Translations under genes and position numbers: made by a program
Source: Bacillota bacterium
Lineage (GTDB): Bacteria; Bacillota; Clostridia; Tissierellales; Sedimentibacteraceae
DNA length: 64,000 nt
NCBI GenBank assembly: GCA_023386345.1
Contig: JAEWJT010000015.1
Location: 372,001 to 436,000 of the forward strand
Reading direction: 5' to 3'
In this document: positions 52,495 through 60,896 of the stretch, piece after piece
Numbering within the stretch: the first letter of the stretch is position 1
Layout of the letters: each line of letters starts with the position of its first letter
The notes under the pieces: generated by a model
Databases searched by the model: none
Seen by the model: only the letters and a program-made list of their open reading frames with translations
What the model was told of the DNA's origin: nothing

Positions 52495-53409
52495 TTATTG
52501 ATTGATTGGATAATTGTGTTCTTTAAAGATATTAAGTATATGACTTTGAACTTCTTCAGTAGTCAAAGATTCTGAATAAGATTCCAAGCTTTCATACCAC
52601 TCCTCTTTAACAATCTTAAAAGATTTTTTGCAAACGTCAGAATAATCATTAATTAGGTCATCTGATTCATAAAGTTTCATAAAATTTTCAATTCCAAAAT
52701 TATCTATCAAATATTTTGTAAATGAATGGCTAAGAATGTAAAAAATTTCTCTCAAATTTCCTTCAGCATATACTCTTTGCAATTTATCTGTCGAGCCGAT
52801 AACAGGGAACACCTTATCAAATTTTTCCTTTGTATACACGAGGTATAAATTTGCATAAGTATGGACATCGAGTCCCCAATTAAAAACACTTGGATTTTTC
52901 CCGAATTTATCTTGGCAATAACACGCGAGTCCTTCTCTTAAGGATAAAGAACTAGAAAAAGGCACAATAATATGCGTGGTTTCATGAGCTATTGGAGCCA
53001 AATCGTGTTCAAAAAAATCTTTTTTTAAATATACATTTGGTATTAATGTATCATATGCTAGATACCCATTTTCCACATGAGAAGCTCCATAGGTCAGTTT
53101 ATAATTAATATTACATATATAATCATCGCCGTGTTTTTTCTTATATACATCGAACCAGTTTTCTCTGGAAAGAAATTTACTGATTTCCTCTATATAATAC
53201 TTCACCTCAGAATTGAAATTATCTCGACTTTGGAATGCGCTATTTTCCATATTCGCACTATCCCATGTATCAATGGACATTTCTGCTGTATAGTATATGT
53301 CTTTTGTTTCATCAATAGAGGTTTTTTCATGTTCTGTTTTATTCTGACAGCTGATAAGTAAAAGGCAAACCATAAAAATCATTAAACTTACAGATATTAA
53401 TCGTTTCAT
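52495..53409 (-). CDS. Lipoprotein with gluzincin-type HExxH motif (putative zinc metallopeptidase)
   Basis: A 304-residue lipoprotein (signal ends LLLISC, residue 22). The zinc motif HETTH lies near residue 160 within LAPIAHETTHIIVPFSSS, and REGLACY about 20 residues on supplies the third ligand Glu, as in MA-clan gluzincins. GGAGGGTAATAAA fixes ATG 53409. No family name can be given with confidence; related proteins include peptidase-MA-like lipoproteins of Firmicutes. Substrate unknown. Confidence 0.75.
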   Translation of the reverse strand: MKRLISVSLMIFMVCLLLISCQNKTEHEKTSIDETKDIYYTAEMSIDTWDSANMENSAFQSRDNFNSEVKYYIEEISKFLSRENWFDVYKKKHGDDYICNINYKLTYGASHVENGYLAYDTLIPNVYLKKDFFEHDLAPIAHETTHIIVPFSSSLSLREGLACYCQDKFGKNPSVFNWGLDVHTYANLYLVYTKEKFDKVFPVIGSTDKLQRVYAEGNLREIFYILSHSFTKYLIDNFGIENFMKLYESDDLINDYSDVCKKSFKIVKEEWYESLESYSESLTTEEVQSHILNIFKEHNYPINQ

Positions 53410-53633
53410 TTTATTACCCTCCAAATTATTATTTTTGTATTGTTATCGACCATCTTGTTGCGATTTTGGTAATAGTATAGCATAAAATACTAATATTTCC
53501 AAATAAATAATTTTAAAATATGGTATTTAAATTTAGAAGTAACAACATTAAAAATATGACTCAAAGAGTTGTTCTAAGTGACATAACTGAAAATCTGTCA
53601 TGGATGCTTGATAATATCAAACGAAAAATTAAA

Positions 53634-53674
53634 AACACCAATAGTTTTGAATTCTATTCAAAAACTATTGGCGT
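53634..53674. terminator. Terminator of the M32 carboxypeptidase gene
   Basis: AACGCCAATAGTTTTG and CAAAACTATTGGTGTT on the minus strand, 16 bp, then TTTAATTTTT. Bases 53410-53633 hold no gene I can see. Confidence 0.88.
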
Positions 53675-53686
53675 TAAAATCATATA

Positions 53687-55186
53687 TTATAAATTATAAA
53701 TCTTAGAATATTTGTCTTTTAGATAATTTACATAATACATAGGGTTAAAATCTTCCCCAGTTGCAAGCTTTAATATCTCCTTAGGATACTTTGTGCTTCC
53801 ATACTTATGTATTTTCTCCTTAAGCCACTCATTTATTTCCTTAGTTGTACCACTCTCTAGTATTTTTTCAATATCAATTTCCTGCTTCATCTTGTTGTAT
53901 ATTTGAGCTGCATATGCAGAACCTAGAGCATATGTTGGGAAGTATCCAAACATTCCACCTGCCCAATGTACATCCTGAAGAACTCCTTGACTTACACTAG
54001 GTACATCAATACCTAAATACTCTTTTACCATTTTATTCCAAACTGTAGGTAATTCTGAAACTTCAACCTCATTATTTAAAATCATTCTTTCAATATCATA
54101 TCTTATCATGATATGCAAAGGATAAGTAAGCTCATCAGCTTCAACTCTTATAAGTGAATTTTCAACCTTATTTATAGACTTATAAAAATCTTCAAGACTT
54201 ATACCCTTTAATTGCTCTTTAAATATCTCTTGAAGCTTGCCATAGTGTATTTCCCAGAACTTATGGCTTCTTCCTATAATATTTTCAAAAAATCTGGATT
54301 GAGATTCGTGCATTGCCATAGAAGCTCCATCCCCTACATTAGTATCATCAAGCTCAGGGGCTATCTGCTGATTATATGTAGCATGACCAAGTTCATGGAT
54401 TGCTGAAAATATGCTTGAAGTAAACATATTCTCATAGTAATGAACTGTAAATCTTACATCCTTTGTAGAAACACCTGAAGTAAACGGATGCTCGCTTTCT
54501 TTCATCAATCCGTGATTTGTATCATAGCACATAACCTTTTGTATATATTTTGCAAATTCAATCTGATCTAATCTAGGATAAGTTTTGCTTTCAAAACTAT
54601 TGTTATACTCTAATTTTTTGCTAGTAATATCTTTCACAAACGGAACTAATTCTTTCTTCAAAATTCCAAAAAATTCATCATATTCAACAGTAGTGAATTC
54701 AGGCTCGAAATCATCAAGCAAAAGGTCATAGCCTTTAAGCTTTTCAGTTTCTAAATATTTAGCAAATTTTTTTCCGTATGAAATTATTTCCTCCAAGCTA
54801 GGTTTAAACATTTCAAAATCATTTTTTGTCTTTGCCTCAGCCCATGTATTTTCGCTTGTTGCTAAAAGCATTCTGTATTGTACATATTCTTCCATAGGTA
54901 TCTTGAGAATTTTGTCTACACTCTTTTTTGCCTCTACAATTTCGTGAGCTAAAATACTATCCAGCTTATCTTTACCTGCATATAGCTTATTTATTATATC
55001 TATACGCTCTGCTGAGGTTTGTAGCTTATATGATTCTTCTGATAATACGCCAGTATATTTTGCTCTTTCTCCAAAGCATCCCTTTGGAGCTTCAGTAGCT
55101 GAATCCCAGCTTATCATCCACATAGCGTAATGATATGCTTTAAGCTTTTTCCTATACTCTTCATACTTACTAATTAATTCCTTCAT
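53687..55186 (-). CDS. M32 carboxypeptidase (Taq type)
   Basis: A 499-residue metallocarboxypeptidase. HELGHATYNQQIA gives the HExxH zinc site, HESQSRFFENIIGRS is the M32-specific HES motif, and DELTYPLHIMIRYDIE carries the ligand region further on. It removes C-terminal residues with broad specificity. Start follows AGGAGGCTTTAAA. Monocistronic with its own terminator. Confidence 0.95.
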   Translation of the reverse strand: MKELISKYEEYRKKLKAYHYAMWMISWDSATEAPKGCFGERAKYTGVLSEESYKLQTSAERIDIINKLYAGKDKLDSILAHEIVEAKKSVDKILKIPMEEYVQYRMLLATSENTWAEAKTKNDFEMFKPSLEEIISYGKKFAKYLETEKLKGYDLLLDDFEPEFTTVEYDEFFGILKKELVPFVKDITSKKLEYNNSFESKTYPRLDQIEFAKYIQKVMCYDTNHGLMKESEHPFTSGVSTKDVRFTVHYYENMFTSSIFSAIHELGHATYNQQIAPELDDTNVGDGASMAMHESQSRFFENIIGRSHKFWEIHYGKLQEIFKEQLKGISLEDFYKSINKVENSLIRVEADELTYPLHIMIRYDIERMILNNEVEVSELPTVWNKMVKEYLGIDVPSVSQGVLQDVHWAGGMFGYFPTYALGSAYAAQIYNKMKQEIDIEKILESGTTKEINEWLKEKIHKYGSTKYPKEILKLATGEDFNPMYYVNYLKDKYSKIYNL

Positions 55187-55258
55187 TTTAAAGCCTCCTA
55201 GATTTTATTATTTAATACTTCAAATATTCTTACTATGATTTTAAAAATATGTGAAAAA

Positions 55259-56701
55259 TTAATACGCTCTTGCAATATAAACCATATGCTTTGCTTCTTT
55301 ACCGCAGAAATGACATTTGTCTGATAGCTGCTCCTGTTCAAACGGCATACATCTTATTGTTGCGCCTGTTTCTTCTTTTAGCTTTGCTTCACATTCTGGA
55401 CAGCCACACCACATAGCTTTTGCAAATCCCGGTTTGTCTGTTATGCTTTTTTTATAATCTTCGTAGCTTTCCATAGTATATGTATGCGCTTCTCTGTGCT
55501 GTCTTGCCTTTTCTAGCATATCCTTTTGCATTGTTTCTAGCATTGTTTTTACAGTTTCACCAATATTGTCTAAAGAAAGAATTTCTTTTTCTAACTTATC
55601 TCTTCTTACCGCTACTGCTTGGTTGTTTTCTATATCCTTTGGTCCTATTTCTATTCTCATTGGATAACCTTTCATTTCGTATTGGTTAAACTTCCAGCCT
55701 GGTGAGTTAGCAGTATCATCGTCTAATTCAACTCTTATACCCTTTGATTTTAGTTCGTCAAATAAAGCATTAGCCTTTTCTAATACTCCCTCTTTTTTCT
55801 GAGCAATTGGTATTATAACAACCTGTGTTGGTGCAACTCTTGGCGGCAGTACCAGACCTCTGTTGTCACCGTGAACCATTATAAGTCCACCTATTAATCG
55901 TGTAGATATACCCCACGATGTATGATAAGGATATTCTTGCTTTCCTGTTCTTCCTAAGTAATTTATATCAAATGCTTTTGTAAAATGCTGACCTAAGTTA
56001 TGAGAAGTACCTGCTTGAAGCGCTTGACCGTCGTGCATAAGTGCTTCCATTGTATATGTAGCAAAAGCTCCGGCAAATTTTTCTTTCTCACTTTTTTGTC
56101 CTACCACAACAGGCATAGCAAGCAAATCTTCTGCTACTTCTTTATATATACCGAGAATTTTCAATGTTTCTTCTTGAGCCTCATCATAGGTTTCATGAAG
56201 AGTATGACCTTCCTGCCATAAAAATTCTGATGTCCTTAGGAATGGACGTGTTGCTTTCTCCCAACGCACTACACTGCACCACTGATTGTAAAGATATGGT
56301 AAATCCCTGTATGAATTTAACCATTTACTGTACATATTGCAAATTATAGTTTCTGATGTAGGTCTAACGCACAATCTCTCTCCAAGCTCTGTGCTTCCTC
56401 CATGTGTAACCCATGCAACCTCCGGAGCAAAACCCTCTACGTGTTCTTTCTCTTTATTTAATAAACTTTCTGGTATCAACAATGGAAAATAGCAGTTCTT
56501 GTGACCAGTTTCCTTAAATCTTCTGTCAGCAAACTCTTGAATTTTTTCCCATAAAGCATATCCATATGGTCTTATAACCATAAAGCCTTTTACTGGAGAA
56601 TAGTCAACAAGCTCATTTTTCATTATTACATCTGTATACCATCTGCTAAAGTCCTCCTCCATAGGAGTTATTTCTTTTACAAATTCTTTTTCCTTACCCA
56701 T
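55259..56701 (-). CDS. proS: Prolyl-tRNA synthetase, archaeal/eukaryal (type 3) form
   Basis: A 480-residue class II synthetase without the bacterial editing insertion: DFSRWYTDVIMKNELVDYSPVKGFMVIRPYGYALWEKIQ, motif 2 region RVRPTSET-like (CVRPTSETIICNMYSKW), RWEKATRPFLRTSEFLWQEGHT and the C-terminal CGCPECE and CHFCGKEAKHMVYIARAY zinc domain. ATG 56701 has no clear ribosome binding site; a 19-codon frame (56753-56694) overlaps it and may couple translation. Confidence 0.94.
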   Translation of the reverse strand: MGKEKEFVKEITPMEEDFSRWYTDVIMKNELVDYSPVKGFMVIRPYGYALWEKIQEFADRRFKETGHKNCYFPLLIPESLLNKEKEHVEGFAPEVAWVTHGGSTELGERLCVRPTSETIICNMYSKWLNSYRDLPYLYNQWCSVVRWEKATRPFLRTSEFLWQEGHTLHETYDEAQEETLKILGIYKEVAEDLLAMPVVVGQKSEKEKFAGAFATYTMEALMHDGQALQAGTSHNLGQHFTKAFDINYLGRTGKQEYPYHTSWGISTRLIGGLIMVHGDNRGLVLPPRVAPTQVVIIPIAQKKEGVLEKANALFDELKSKGIRVELDDDTANSPGWKFNQYEMKGYPMRIEIGPKDIENNQAVAVRRDKLEKEILSLDNIGETVKTMLETMQKDMLEKARQHREAHTYTMESYEDYKKSITDKPGFAKAMWCGCPECEAKLKEETGATIRCMPFEQEQLSDKCHFCGKEAKHMVYIARAY

Positions 56702-56788
56702 TATATATAAGCCACGCACCGATTTTATTAAGACTCATTAGGCATTTATACATGAGTCTGGTGCTTATCCTTTCTTTATTTTCTATAT
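56694..56788 (-). promoter_or_regulatory. proS leader: hairpin and overlapping 19-codon frame
   Basis: GCACC and GGTGC enclose a stem AGACTCAT/ATGAGTCT. An ATG inside that stem opens a 19-codon frame (MYKCLMSLNKIGAWLIYNG) that ends 8 bases past the proS ATG, with AAAGGAT 14 bases upstream. No T-box sequence is present. Confidence 0.35.
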
Positions 56789-56834
56789 TTTATTCCTTTT
56801 AAATCACTGCTTCGTATCTATTAAATATGTTGAT

Positions 56835-56863
56835 ATTGTACATTAAAATGGCATTTTTGTCAA
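56835..56863 (-). promoter_or_regulatory. Promoter of proS
   Basis: TTGACA (56863-56858), 17-bp spacer, TACAAT (56840-56835). Confidence 0.8.
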
Positions 56864-56865
56864 TA

Positions 56866-56895
56866 AAAAAGAGTGAAACAAATTTCACTCTTTTA
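56866..56895. terminator. Bidirectional terminator upstream of proS
   Basis: AAAAGAGTGAAA and TTTCACTCTTTT, 12 bp, with a T-run on the minus strand. Insulates proS from the upstream small RNA. Confidence 0.85.
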
Positions 56896-56922
56896 ATAAA
56901 TCTGTAATTTTTTTAAATAAAA

Positions 56923-57022
56923 AAACGATTCTAATAGCTTGTACTAGAACCGCTAAATCAAGATCGATGCCTACTTAGGCCAGGGGGGCCCAACCCAAGT
57001 ATAAAACATCTTTCCTAATCTC
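56923..57022 (-). ncRNA. Candidate small RNA, about 100 nt
   Basis: A strong promoter (57029-57057) and an intrinsic terminator (CGGTTCTA/TAGAATCG then TTTTTTT, about 56925-56952) bracket a GC-rich stretch with no coding frame of note. It contains GGGTTGGGCC, a run of six C's, and the small hairpin GCCTAAGTAGGC. Unusual base composition compared with the flanks supports a functional RNA. It does not match the SRP, 6S or tmRNA sequences I know. Confidence 0.6.
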
Positions 57023-57028
57023 AAGTTG

Positions 57029-57057
57029 ATTATAACATAACAAATATGTAATGTAAA
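57029..57057 (-). promoter_or_regulatory. Promoter of the candidate small RNA
   Basis: TTTACA (57057-57052), 17-bp spacer, TATAAT (57034-57029). Confidence 0.75.
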
Positions 57058-57285
57058 GAGAAAAATAAATTTTTATTGAAATTTTTTAAACTTTGTTATA
57101 TTATATAGGTAAAATTAAATTTTTTATCCTAGATAGAACAAATAAATTGGCGATTTTTATTTTTGTCAAATTATTTGTTTTCTTGTTTTAAGAATACTAG
57201 AAATTTATCAAAAAGTCAAGAACTTTTTTGAGATATTTCTAAAATATTTTTAAATACAATAAAAGGACTGAAAAGGAGCGATATT

Positions 57286-57693
57286 TTGACACTTTATGAC
57301 AAAATTAAAAGCATGGCAGATGACCAAAATTTATCAATTTCATACATAGAAGAAAATGCCCAGTTAAGCAATGGCTCCATTTCAAAATGGAAAATAAACA
57401 GTCCACGAGCCGATAGCTTGTATAAGGTTGCAAAATTTTTAGGCTGTAGTGTTGAATTTCTAATGTCCGAACAAAATGATGGACAAATGTTCTCAGATAA
57501 TTATAGCGGTAGCTTGATTGGAGAAAATTCTCTTAATTATAGGTGCTCTTTGAATGAAAATGAAATTGAAATTTTAAATATTTTGAAAAGATTTAAAACT
57601 TATAGAAATCAGATTAAATTCATCGCGCGAGTTGAGCTGTTGGCTAATGAAATGTTATCTAATATTGAAGATAATGAGCAAGGTGAGGAGTAA
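57286..57693 (+). CDS. XRE-family transcriptional regulator
   Basis: A 135-residue protein: a Cro/CI helix-turn-helix in residues 1-66 (LYDKIKSMADDQNLSISYIEENAQLSNGSISKWK, ADSLYKVAKFLGCSVEFLM) and a C-terminal helical part (LNENEIEILNILKRFKTYRNQIKFIARVEL). The start is TTG 57286 after AAAAGGAGCG. It lies between the small RNA and the type I toxin module; whether it controls either is unknown. Confidence 0.88.
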   Translation: MTLYDKIKSMADDQNLSISYIEENAQLSNGSISKWKINSPRADSLYKVAKFLGCSVEFLMSEQNDGQMFSDNYSGSLIGENSLNYRCSLNENEIEILNILKRFKTYRNQIKFIARVELLANEMLSNIEDNEQGEE

Positions 57694-57734
57694 GTCAATG
57701 TGTGACTTTATATAAACGTTTGTTCGCAAATTTC

Positions 57735-57764
57735 TTGACTTTCATGTGCTTTTTATGGTAAAAT
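57735..57764 (+). promoter_or_regulatory. Promoter of type I toxin
   Basis: TTGACT, 18-bp spacer, TAAAAT with an upstream TG. Confidence 0.75.
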
Positions 57765-57770
57765 AGAATG

Positions 57771-57847
57771 AGAATAAGTAGTGCAGGGTATGGCATACTC
57801 ACCTTAATGAAGGGAGGTAAAAATCCATTCAGAAAGGAGTGTTGCCT
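57771..57847 (+). promoter_or_regulatory. Structured 5' leader of the toxin mRNA
   Basis: GCAGGGTA (57783-57790) is complementary to TACCCTGC (57936-57943) at the 3' end of the message, and CACCTT can pair with GGGAGGT in a decoy ribosome binding site. The true site AAAGGAG lies nearer the ATG. Long-range 5'-3' pairing is typical of type I toxin mRNAs. Confidence 0.55.
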
Positions 57848-57934
57848 ATGCTATCATTGTATGAAGCGTTAACGCTAATGTTTTTATTTGCTACATTAGT
57901 CGTTATGATAATTAGTGATAGAGGAAAAAAATAA
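57848..57934 (+). CDS. Holin-like type I toxin, 28 residues
   Basis: The peptide has a short polar start with LYEALTLM, one hydrophobic helix (MFLFATLVVMII) and a charged tail SDRGKK. This is the layout of the putative holin-like toxin family (BsrG/TxpA type), whose members share a YEsLmlMi...f core. AAAGGAG precedes the ATG by 9 bases. A promoter lies upstream, and an antisense RNA with its own promoter overlaps the 3' end. Such peptides insert into the cytoplasmic membrane. Confidence 0.82.
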   Translation: MLSLYEALTLMFLFATLVVMIISDRGKK

Positions 57935-58018
57935 TTACCCTGCCACCAACAGAGTAATTACATAGTTTTATTGCTTATTTGGTATCAGCCATATCGCTGA
58001 CTACTTATTCTTTATTAT
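57925..58018 (-). ncRNA. Antisense antitoxin RNA of the type I module
   Basis: A promoter at 58025-58053 fires leftward; TAATTAC/GTAATTA (57960-57954 with 57938-57932) forms a stem followed by seven T's (57931-57925). The resulting RNA of about 95 nt overlaps the 3' end of the toxin message, including its last codons. It has an internal hairpin TCAGC/GCTGA. Confidence 0.75.
57932..57961. terminator. Shared bidirectional terminator of toxin and antitoxin
   Basis: TAATTAC (57932-57938) and GTAATTA (57954-57960) pair; strong T-run on the minus strand and TTTTATT a little further on the plus strand. Confidence 0.75.
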
Positions 58019-58024
58019 ATTTTG

Positions 58025-58053
58025 ATTATAACACTTTTATTATAAAATTACAA
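58025..58053 (-). promoter_or_regulatory. Promoter of the antitoxin RNA
   Basis: TTGTAA (58053-58048), 17-bp spacer, TATAAT (58030-58025) with an upstream TG; stronger by consensus than the toxin promoter. Confidence 0.8.
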
Positions 58054-58075
58054 TAGTAATTTTTAAAAATCACTT

Positions 58076-59476
58076 TTAGTCTTCCATATATCTTTCAAAC
58101 AAATCTTCAAAAAAATCTTCTATGTCAAATTTGTCTAAATACTTCCAGTTGTGATCATGATTTTTTATACAATTCATCCATTCCTTTTTGTCTGTTTCAA
58201 AATATAGCTTGATAAATAGATTAAAAATCTCACAATTTTCGTCATCTATTGGAACCTGATAATTATCACTCACAACACTTATTTTATGTGCATAGGATTT
58301 CGGTGGTGAGCTTAGTACAGGTAGATACTCATGCTTAATATCAATTACCATTCCGAGCTTTAAATCCTTTAATGCAATAGCTTTTCCTTTTTTATCTAAA
58401 ATTATTGTCTTGTCATCTACGGTAAGTATAATTGTGTTCTCGTAATATCTAGTGCCAACCTTTACTTCATAGCTTGCAGTAACTGTTTTACCCTTAAGGT
58501 CTATCTCCTCAATCACTGCATCTTCTATAAATTCTGTCTTTAATTCGTCAAGAACTTCTACAGAATAAGCGGTGCTCTGAGGCGGCAAGCTAAATGTCAT
58601 TGCCATTGAATGATTTACTTTTATTTTTTGACCTATAGCTAAATCATCAAATGATATTGCTTGGTTAAATTTATTCTTTATAGTAGCATTATCAGCTAGA
58701 ATAAATAAAATTTGTTTAGTAATATCATTTGCATCTCCAACAAGAATGTATGATTTTTTATTATTTGTATATACATTCAATATCTTAGATTCTGTAATTT
58801 GAGTATTATCTTCACTTTTAACTACACTAATTTTATAAGCATAGGCTTGTGGAACAGCAGATTTTGTCATTTTCAATGAATGCTCAACATTGACAATCAT
58901 ACCTTTCTTTAAAGCTGATATTTTTATAATCTCTCCAAACTGGTTATAGACTTTAGTGTCCTTATCAGTAAGCAATACCATAAAATTATCTACAACTCTA
59001 TTTCTGTTATCAAGTGTTTCATACATAATTGTAACTGATGTTTCATTTTTAGAATTTACAGTTATTTCATCAATAATAGCATTTTTTATTTGCGCTACTG
59101 AATCTGAATTTTTGATAACTTTAACGCTTATAGCGTTATTAACTTTATCTTTTTTATCTTTTGACACCTTATTATATACTATTTCTACACTCATACCTTT
59201 TTTTAAATCTGAGAACTTAATCTTAGCATCATTAGCATCTAATATGGTAGTTTTATCAGATAATTTAAACATAGATTTATATGATTTTTCTCCTAGAGTT
59301 ATTGTTTTTGAGTTTATCTCTGTAATTTCTCCTGTTTTAACATATTCCTTAATCAGTGTCGAACTATACGCTTTATACTTGGTTGAATCCTTGCTATCAG
59401 CAAAAACAGCCATATTTGAAAATAGCATAATCGCTGCCAACAAAAGCGACATTGTTTTTAATAAATGTTTACTCAT
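58076..59476 (-). CDS. Secreted protein with four internal repeats
   Basis: A 466-residue exported protein (signal peptide ending MAVFADS, residue 27 or so). Residues 30-400 hold four repeats of about 90 residues, each with a DKxTkixdkxGkxIxxxDLkxGMxVxVxhs core; repeats 2-4 then end in a Pro-rich AYxIxVV segment (VPQAYAYKISVV, PPQSTAYSVEVL, PPKSYAHKISVV). They look like small beta-barrel modules. The C-terminal 65 residues are different, rich in Asp, Glu, Trp and Phe (WMNCIKNHDHNWKYLDKF). GGAGGC fixes ATG 59476. Family and role unknown; a cell-surface or spore function is possible. Confidence 0.7.
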   Translation of the reverse strand: MSKHLLKTMSLLLAAIMLFSNMAVFADSKDSTKYKAYSSTLIKEYVKTGEITEINSKTITLGEKSYKSMFKLSDKTTILDANDAKIKFSDLKKGMSVEIVYNKVSKDKKDKVNNAISVKVIKNSDSVAQIKNAIIDEITVNSKNETSVTIMYETLDNRNRVVDNFMVLLTDKDTKVYNQFGEIIKISALKKGMIVNVEHSLKMTKSAVPQAYAYKISVVKSEDNTQITESKILNVYTNNKKSYILVGDANDITKQILFILADNATIKNKFNQAISFDDLAIGQKIKVNHSMAMTFSLPPQSTAYSVEVLDELKTEFIEDAVIEEIDLKGKTVTASYEVKVGTRYYENTIILTVDDKTIILDKKGKAIALKDLKLGMVIDIKHEYLPVLSSPPKSYAHKISVVSDNYQVPIDDENCEIFNLFIKLYFETDKKEWMNCIKNHDHNWKYLDKFDIEDFFEDLFERYMED

Positions 59477-59638
59477 TTTAGCCTCCAAAAATATTTTTTC
59501 TTTCTTGCATTTTCTTAGACGTTATCAGGAGCAAAAAGTTCCATTTGAGTAAAAAAACAATAATATTTATTTCGACAAAATAATTAATTCTTGCTGCTTA
59601 TCTAAATTTATCAATTAATATTTTCCAGTAAATACCAT

Positions 59639-59667
59639 GTGACAAATTATGTTATTTATGTTATCAT
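59639..59667 (+). promoter_or_regulatory. Promoter of the THF riboswitch-folT unit
   Basis: GTGACA, 17-bp spacer, TATCAT. Bases 59477-59638 show nothing else. Confidence 0.5.
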
Positions 59668-59680
59668 AAAAATTGAATTA

Positions 59681-59775
59681 AACAGAGTGGATAAGATGCG
59701 TAAAGTGTTAAGAGATGGGAGGTTGCTCTTAAACGAAGGACTTTGTGTCTGCGGTATCTTGTCGCTTCCGCTGTT
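59681..59775 (+). promoter_or_regulatory. Tetrahydrofolate (THF) riboswitch
   Basis: Conserved THF-riboswitch blocks occur in order: AGAGTGGAT, TGCGTAAAGTGTTAAG, TGGGAGGT, ACGAAGGAC, TGCGGTATC and CGCTTCCGCTGTT, with AACAG/CTGTT closing the aptamer. The 3' strand CTTCCGC (59765-59771) can also pair with GCGGAAG (59849-59855), a possible switching partner. It precedes a folate-type ECF transporter gene, the usual target. Confidence 0.9.
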
Positions 59776-59875
59776 AATGCTATATTAAAAATATTAGCTT
59801 AATATGATACATATTGTGTTAGTATGGAAAAAATAATATTAATAATTTGCGGAAGTATTACTTTGTTAAACCATC

Positions 59876-59900
59876 AAATTGAATTGTTATAATTCAATTT
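59876..59900 (+). promoter_or_regulatory. Hairpin ahead of the folT ribosome binding site
   Basis: AAATTGAATT and AATTCAATTT, 10 bp, followed by ATAGAAAGGA. May take part in riboswitch output. Confidence 0.45.
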
Positions 59901-59920
59901 ATAGAAAGGAATGGCTTAAA

Positions 59921-60763
59921 ATGAAGAGTAATACTTTTTTTACACCCCAAAAATCTGTAGATTCACAATATACTACAGAACAAAACACCGCTAAGCAGAA
60001 TAAAAGACAGTCTTTGGCGGGAGGACAATTTTCTATAATCAATATTGCAAGAGCAGGCATATTTACTTCAATTGCTTTGGTTTTAAACCTTATGTTTCTT
60101 GCATATATCCCAATTGCAGGTATAAATGCTGTTAAAATCACATTTGCACCGCCATTTACAATGATTGTAGGTATAATCTGCGGACCTGTTATGGGACTTT
60201 TTTCAGGTGCTTTGGTGGATCTTATCCCAGCTTTAATAAAGCCTGTCGGTGCATATTTCCCAGGTTTTACAATTTCAGCAGCTTTGACTGCCTTAATGGT
60301 TTCACTTATGCACAAGCATTTCAAAAGCGATAAAATTAACTATAATATTTTGAACGCAGTACTTATAGTTATACTATCTGCTGGTTTTGTAGGAGCTTTT
60401 GTATTAAATAAGATGCTTAGCTTTGAAAGCGGAAGCTTATATTATAATGGTGCTCCATTAAATTTATGGATTATTGTGGGATTTATAGCACTTGTTATAG
60501 CCTACATAATAGTGCCGATAATAATTACTTCAAAGTTCAATTTCAAGGTGAAGATGGACAAAATTTTGTTTATTGTTAGTGTTACACAGTTTATTTTTTC
60601 AATAATAATAAATACTTATTTTCTATCTGTTATTTATGGAAAAGGATATTTGGCATTCTTGCCTGGAAGAATTATAACCAGCTTTTTTACGATACCTATA
60701 TACACATTTATTATTGCAACAATTTTAGAAATTGTAGATAAAAGATTTAAGATTAAGTTATAA
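59921..60763 (+). CDS. folT: ECF transporter substrate-binding subunit, folate (FolT) type
   Basis: A 280-residue protein. After a polar N-terminus of about 40 residues there are six helices. The S-component features of the folate group are visible: VKITFAPPFTMIVGIICGPVMGLFSGALVDLI and KPVGAYFPGFTISAALTALMVSL, then LPGRIITSFFTIPIYTFII. Folate specificity is supported by the THF riboswitch. The EcfAA'T energising module is not in the window. ATG 59921 follows AAAGGAATGGCTTAAA. Confidence 0.88.
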   Translation: MKSNTFFTPQKSVDSQYTTEQNTAKQNKRQSLAGGQFSIINIARAGIFTSIALVLNLMFLAYIPIAGINAVKITFAPPFTMIVGIICGPVMGLFSGALVDLIPALIKPVGAYFPGFTISAALTALMVSLMHKHFKSDKINYNILNAVLIVILSAGFVGAFVLNKMLSFESGSLYYNGAPLNLWIIVGFIALVIAYIIVPIIITSKFNFKVKMDKILFIVSVTQFIFSIIINTYFLSVIYGKGYLAFLPGRIITSFFTIPIYTFIIATILEIVDKRFKIKL

Positions 60764-60793
60764 TAATGTATGTAATACGTAAGTAAGTAATTT

Positions 60794-60836
60794 AAATAGG
60801 CTATCGCAATTTAGTTTTGCGACAGCCTATTTTAAT
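60794..60836 (+). terminator. Terminator of folT
   Basis: AAATAGGCT and AGCCTATTT with inner TCGCAA/TTGCGA, then TTTAATATTCTT. Confidence 0.85.
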
Positions 60837-60896
60837 ATTCTTAATTTTTATAAATATTCAATTTAATTAAAAAATTTTGTTTCTTAAATTAAAATA

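Noticed and set aside
56702..57022. T-box riboswitch for proS
   Set aside because: The conserved T-box stretch with GGGTGG...CCGC is missing on the minus strand, the terminator upstream belongs to a separate small RNA, and proS has its own promoter after a second terminator.
59636..59652. ATGTGACAAATTATG as another Tn7-like end
   Set aside because: Only about 11 bases match the element end, with no TGTTRATGG part and no transposon genes nearby.
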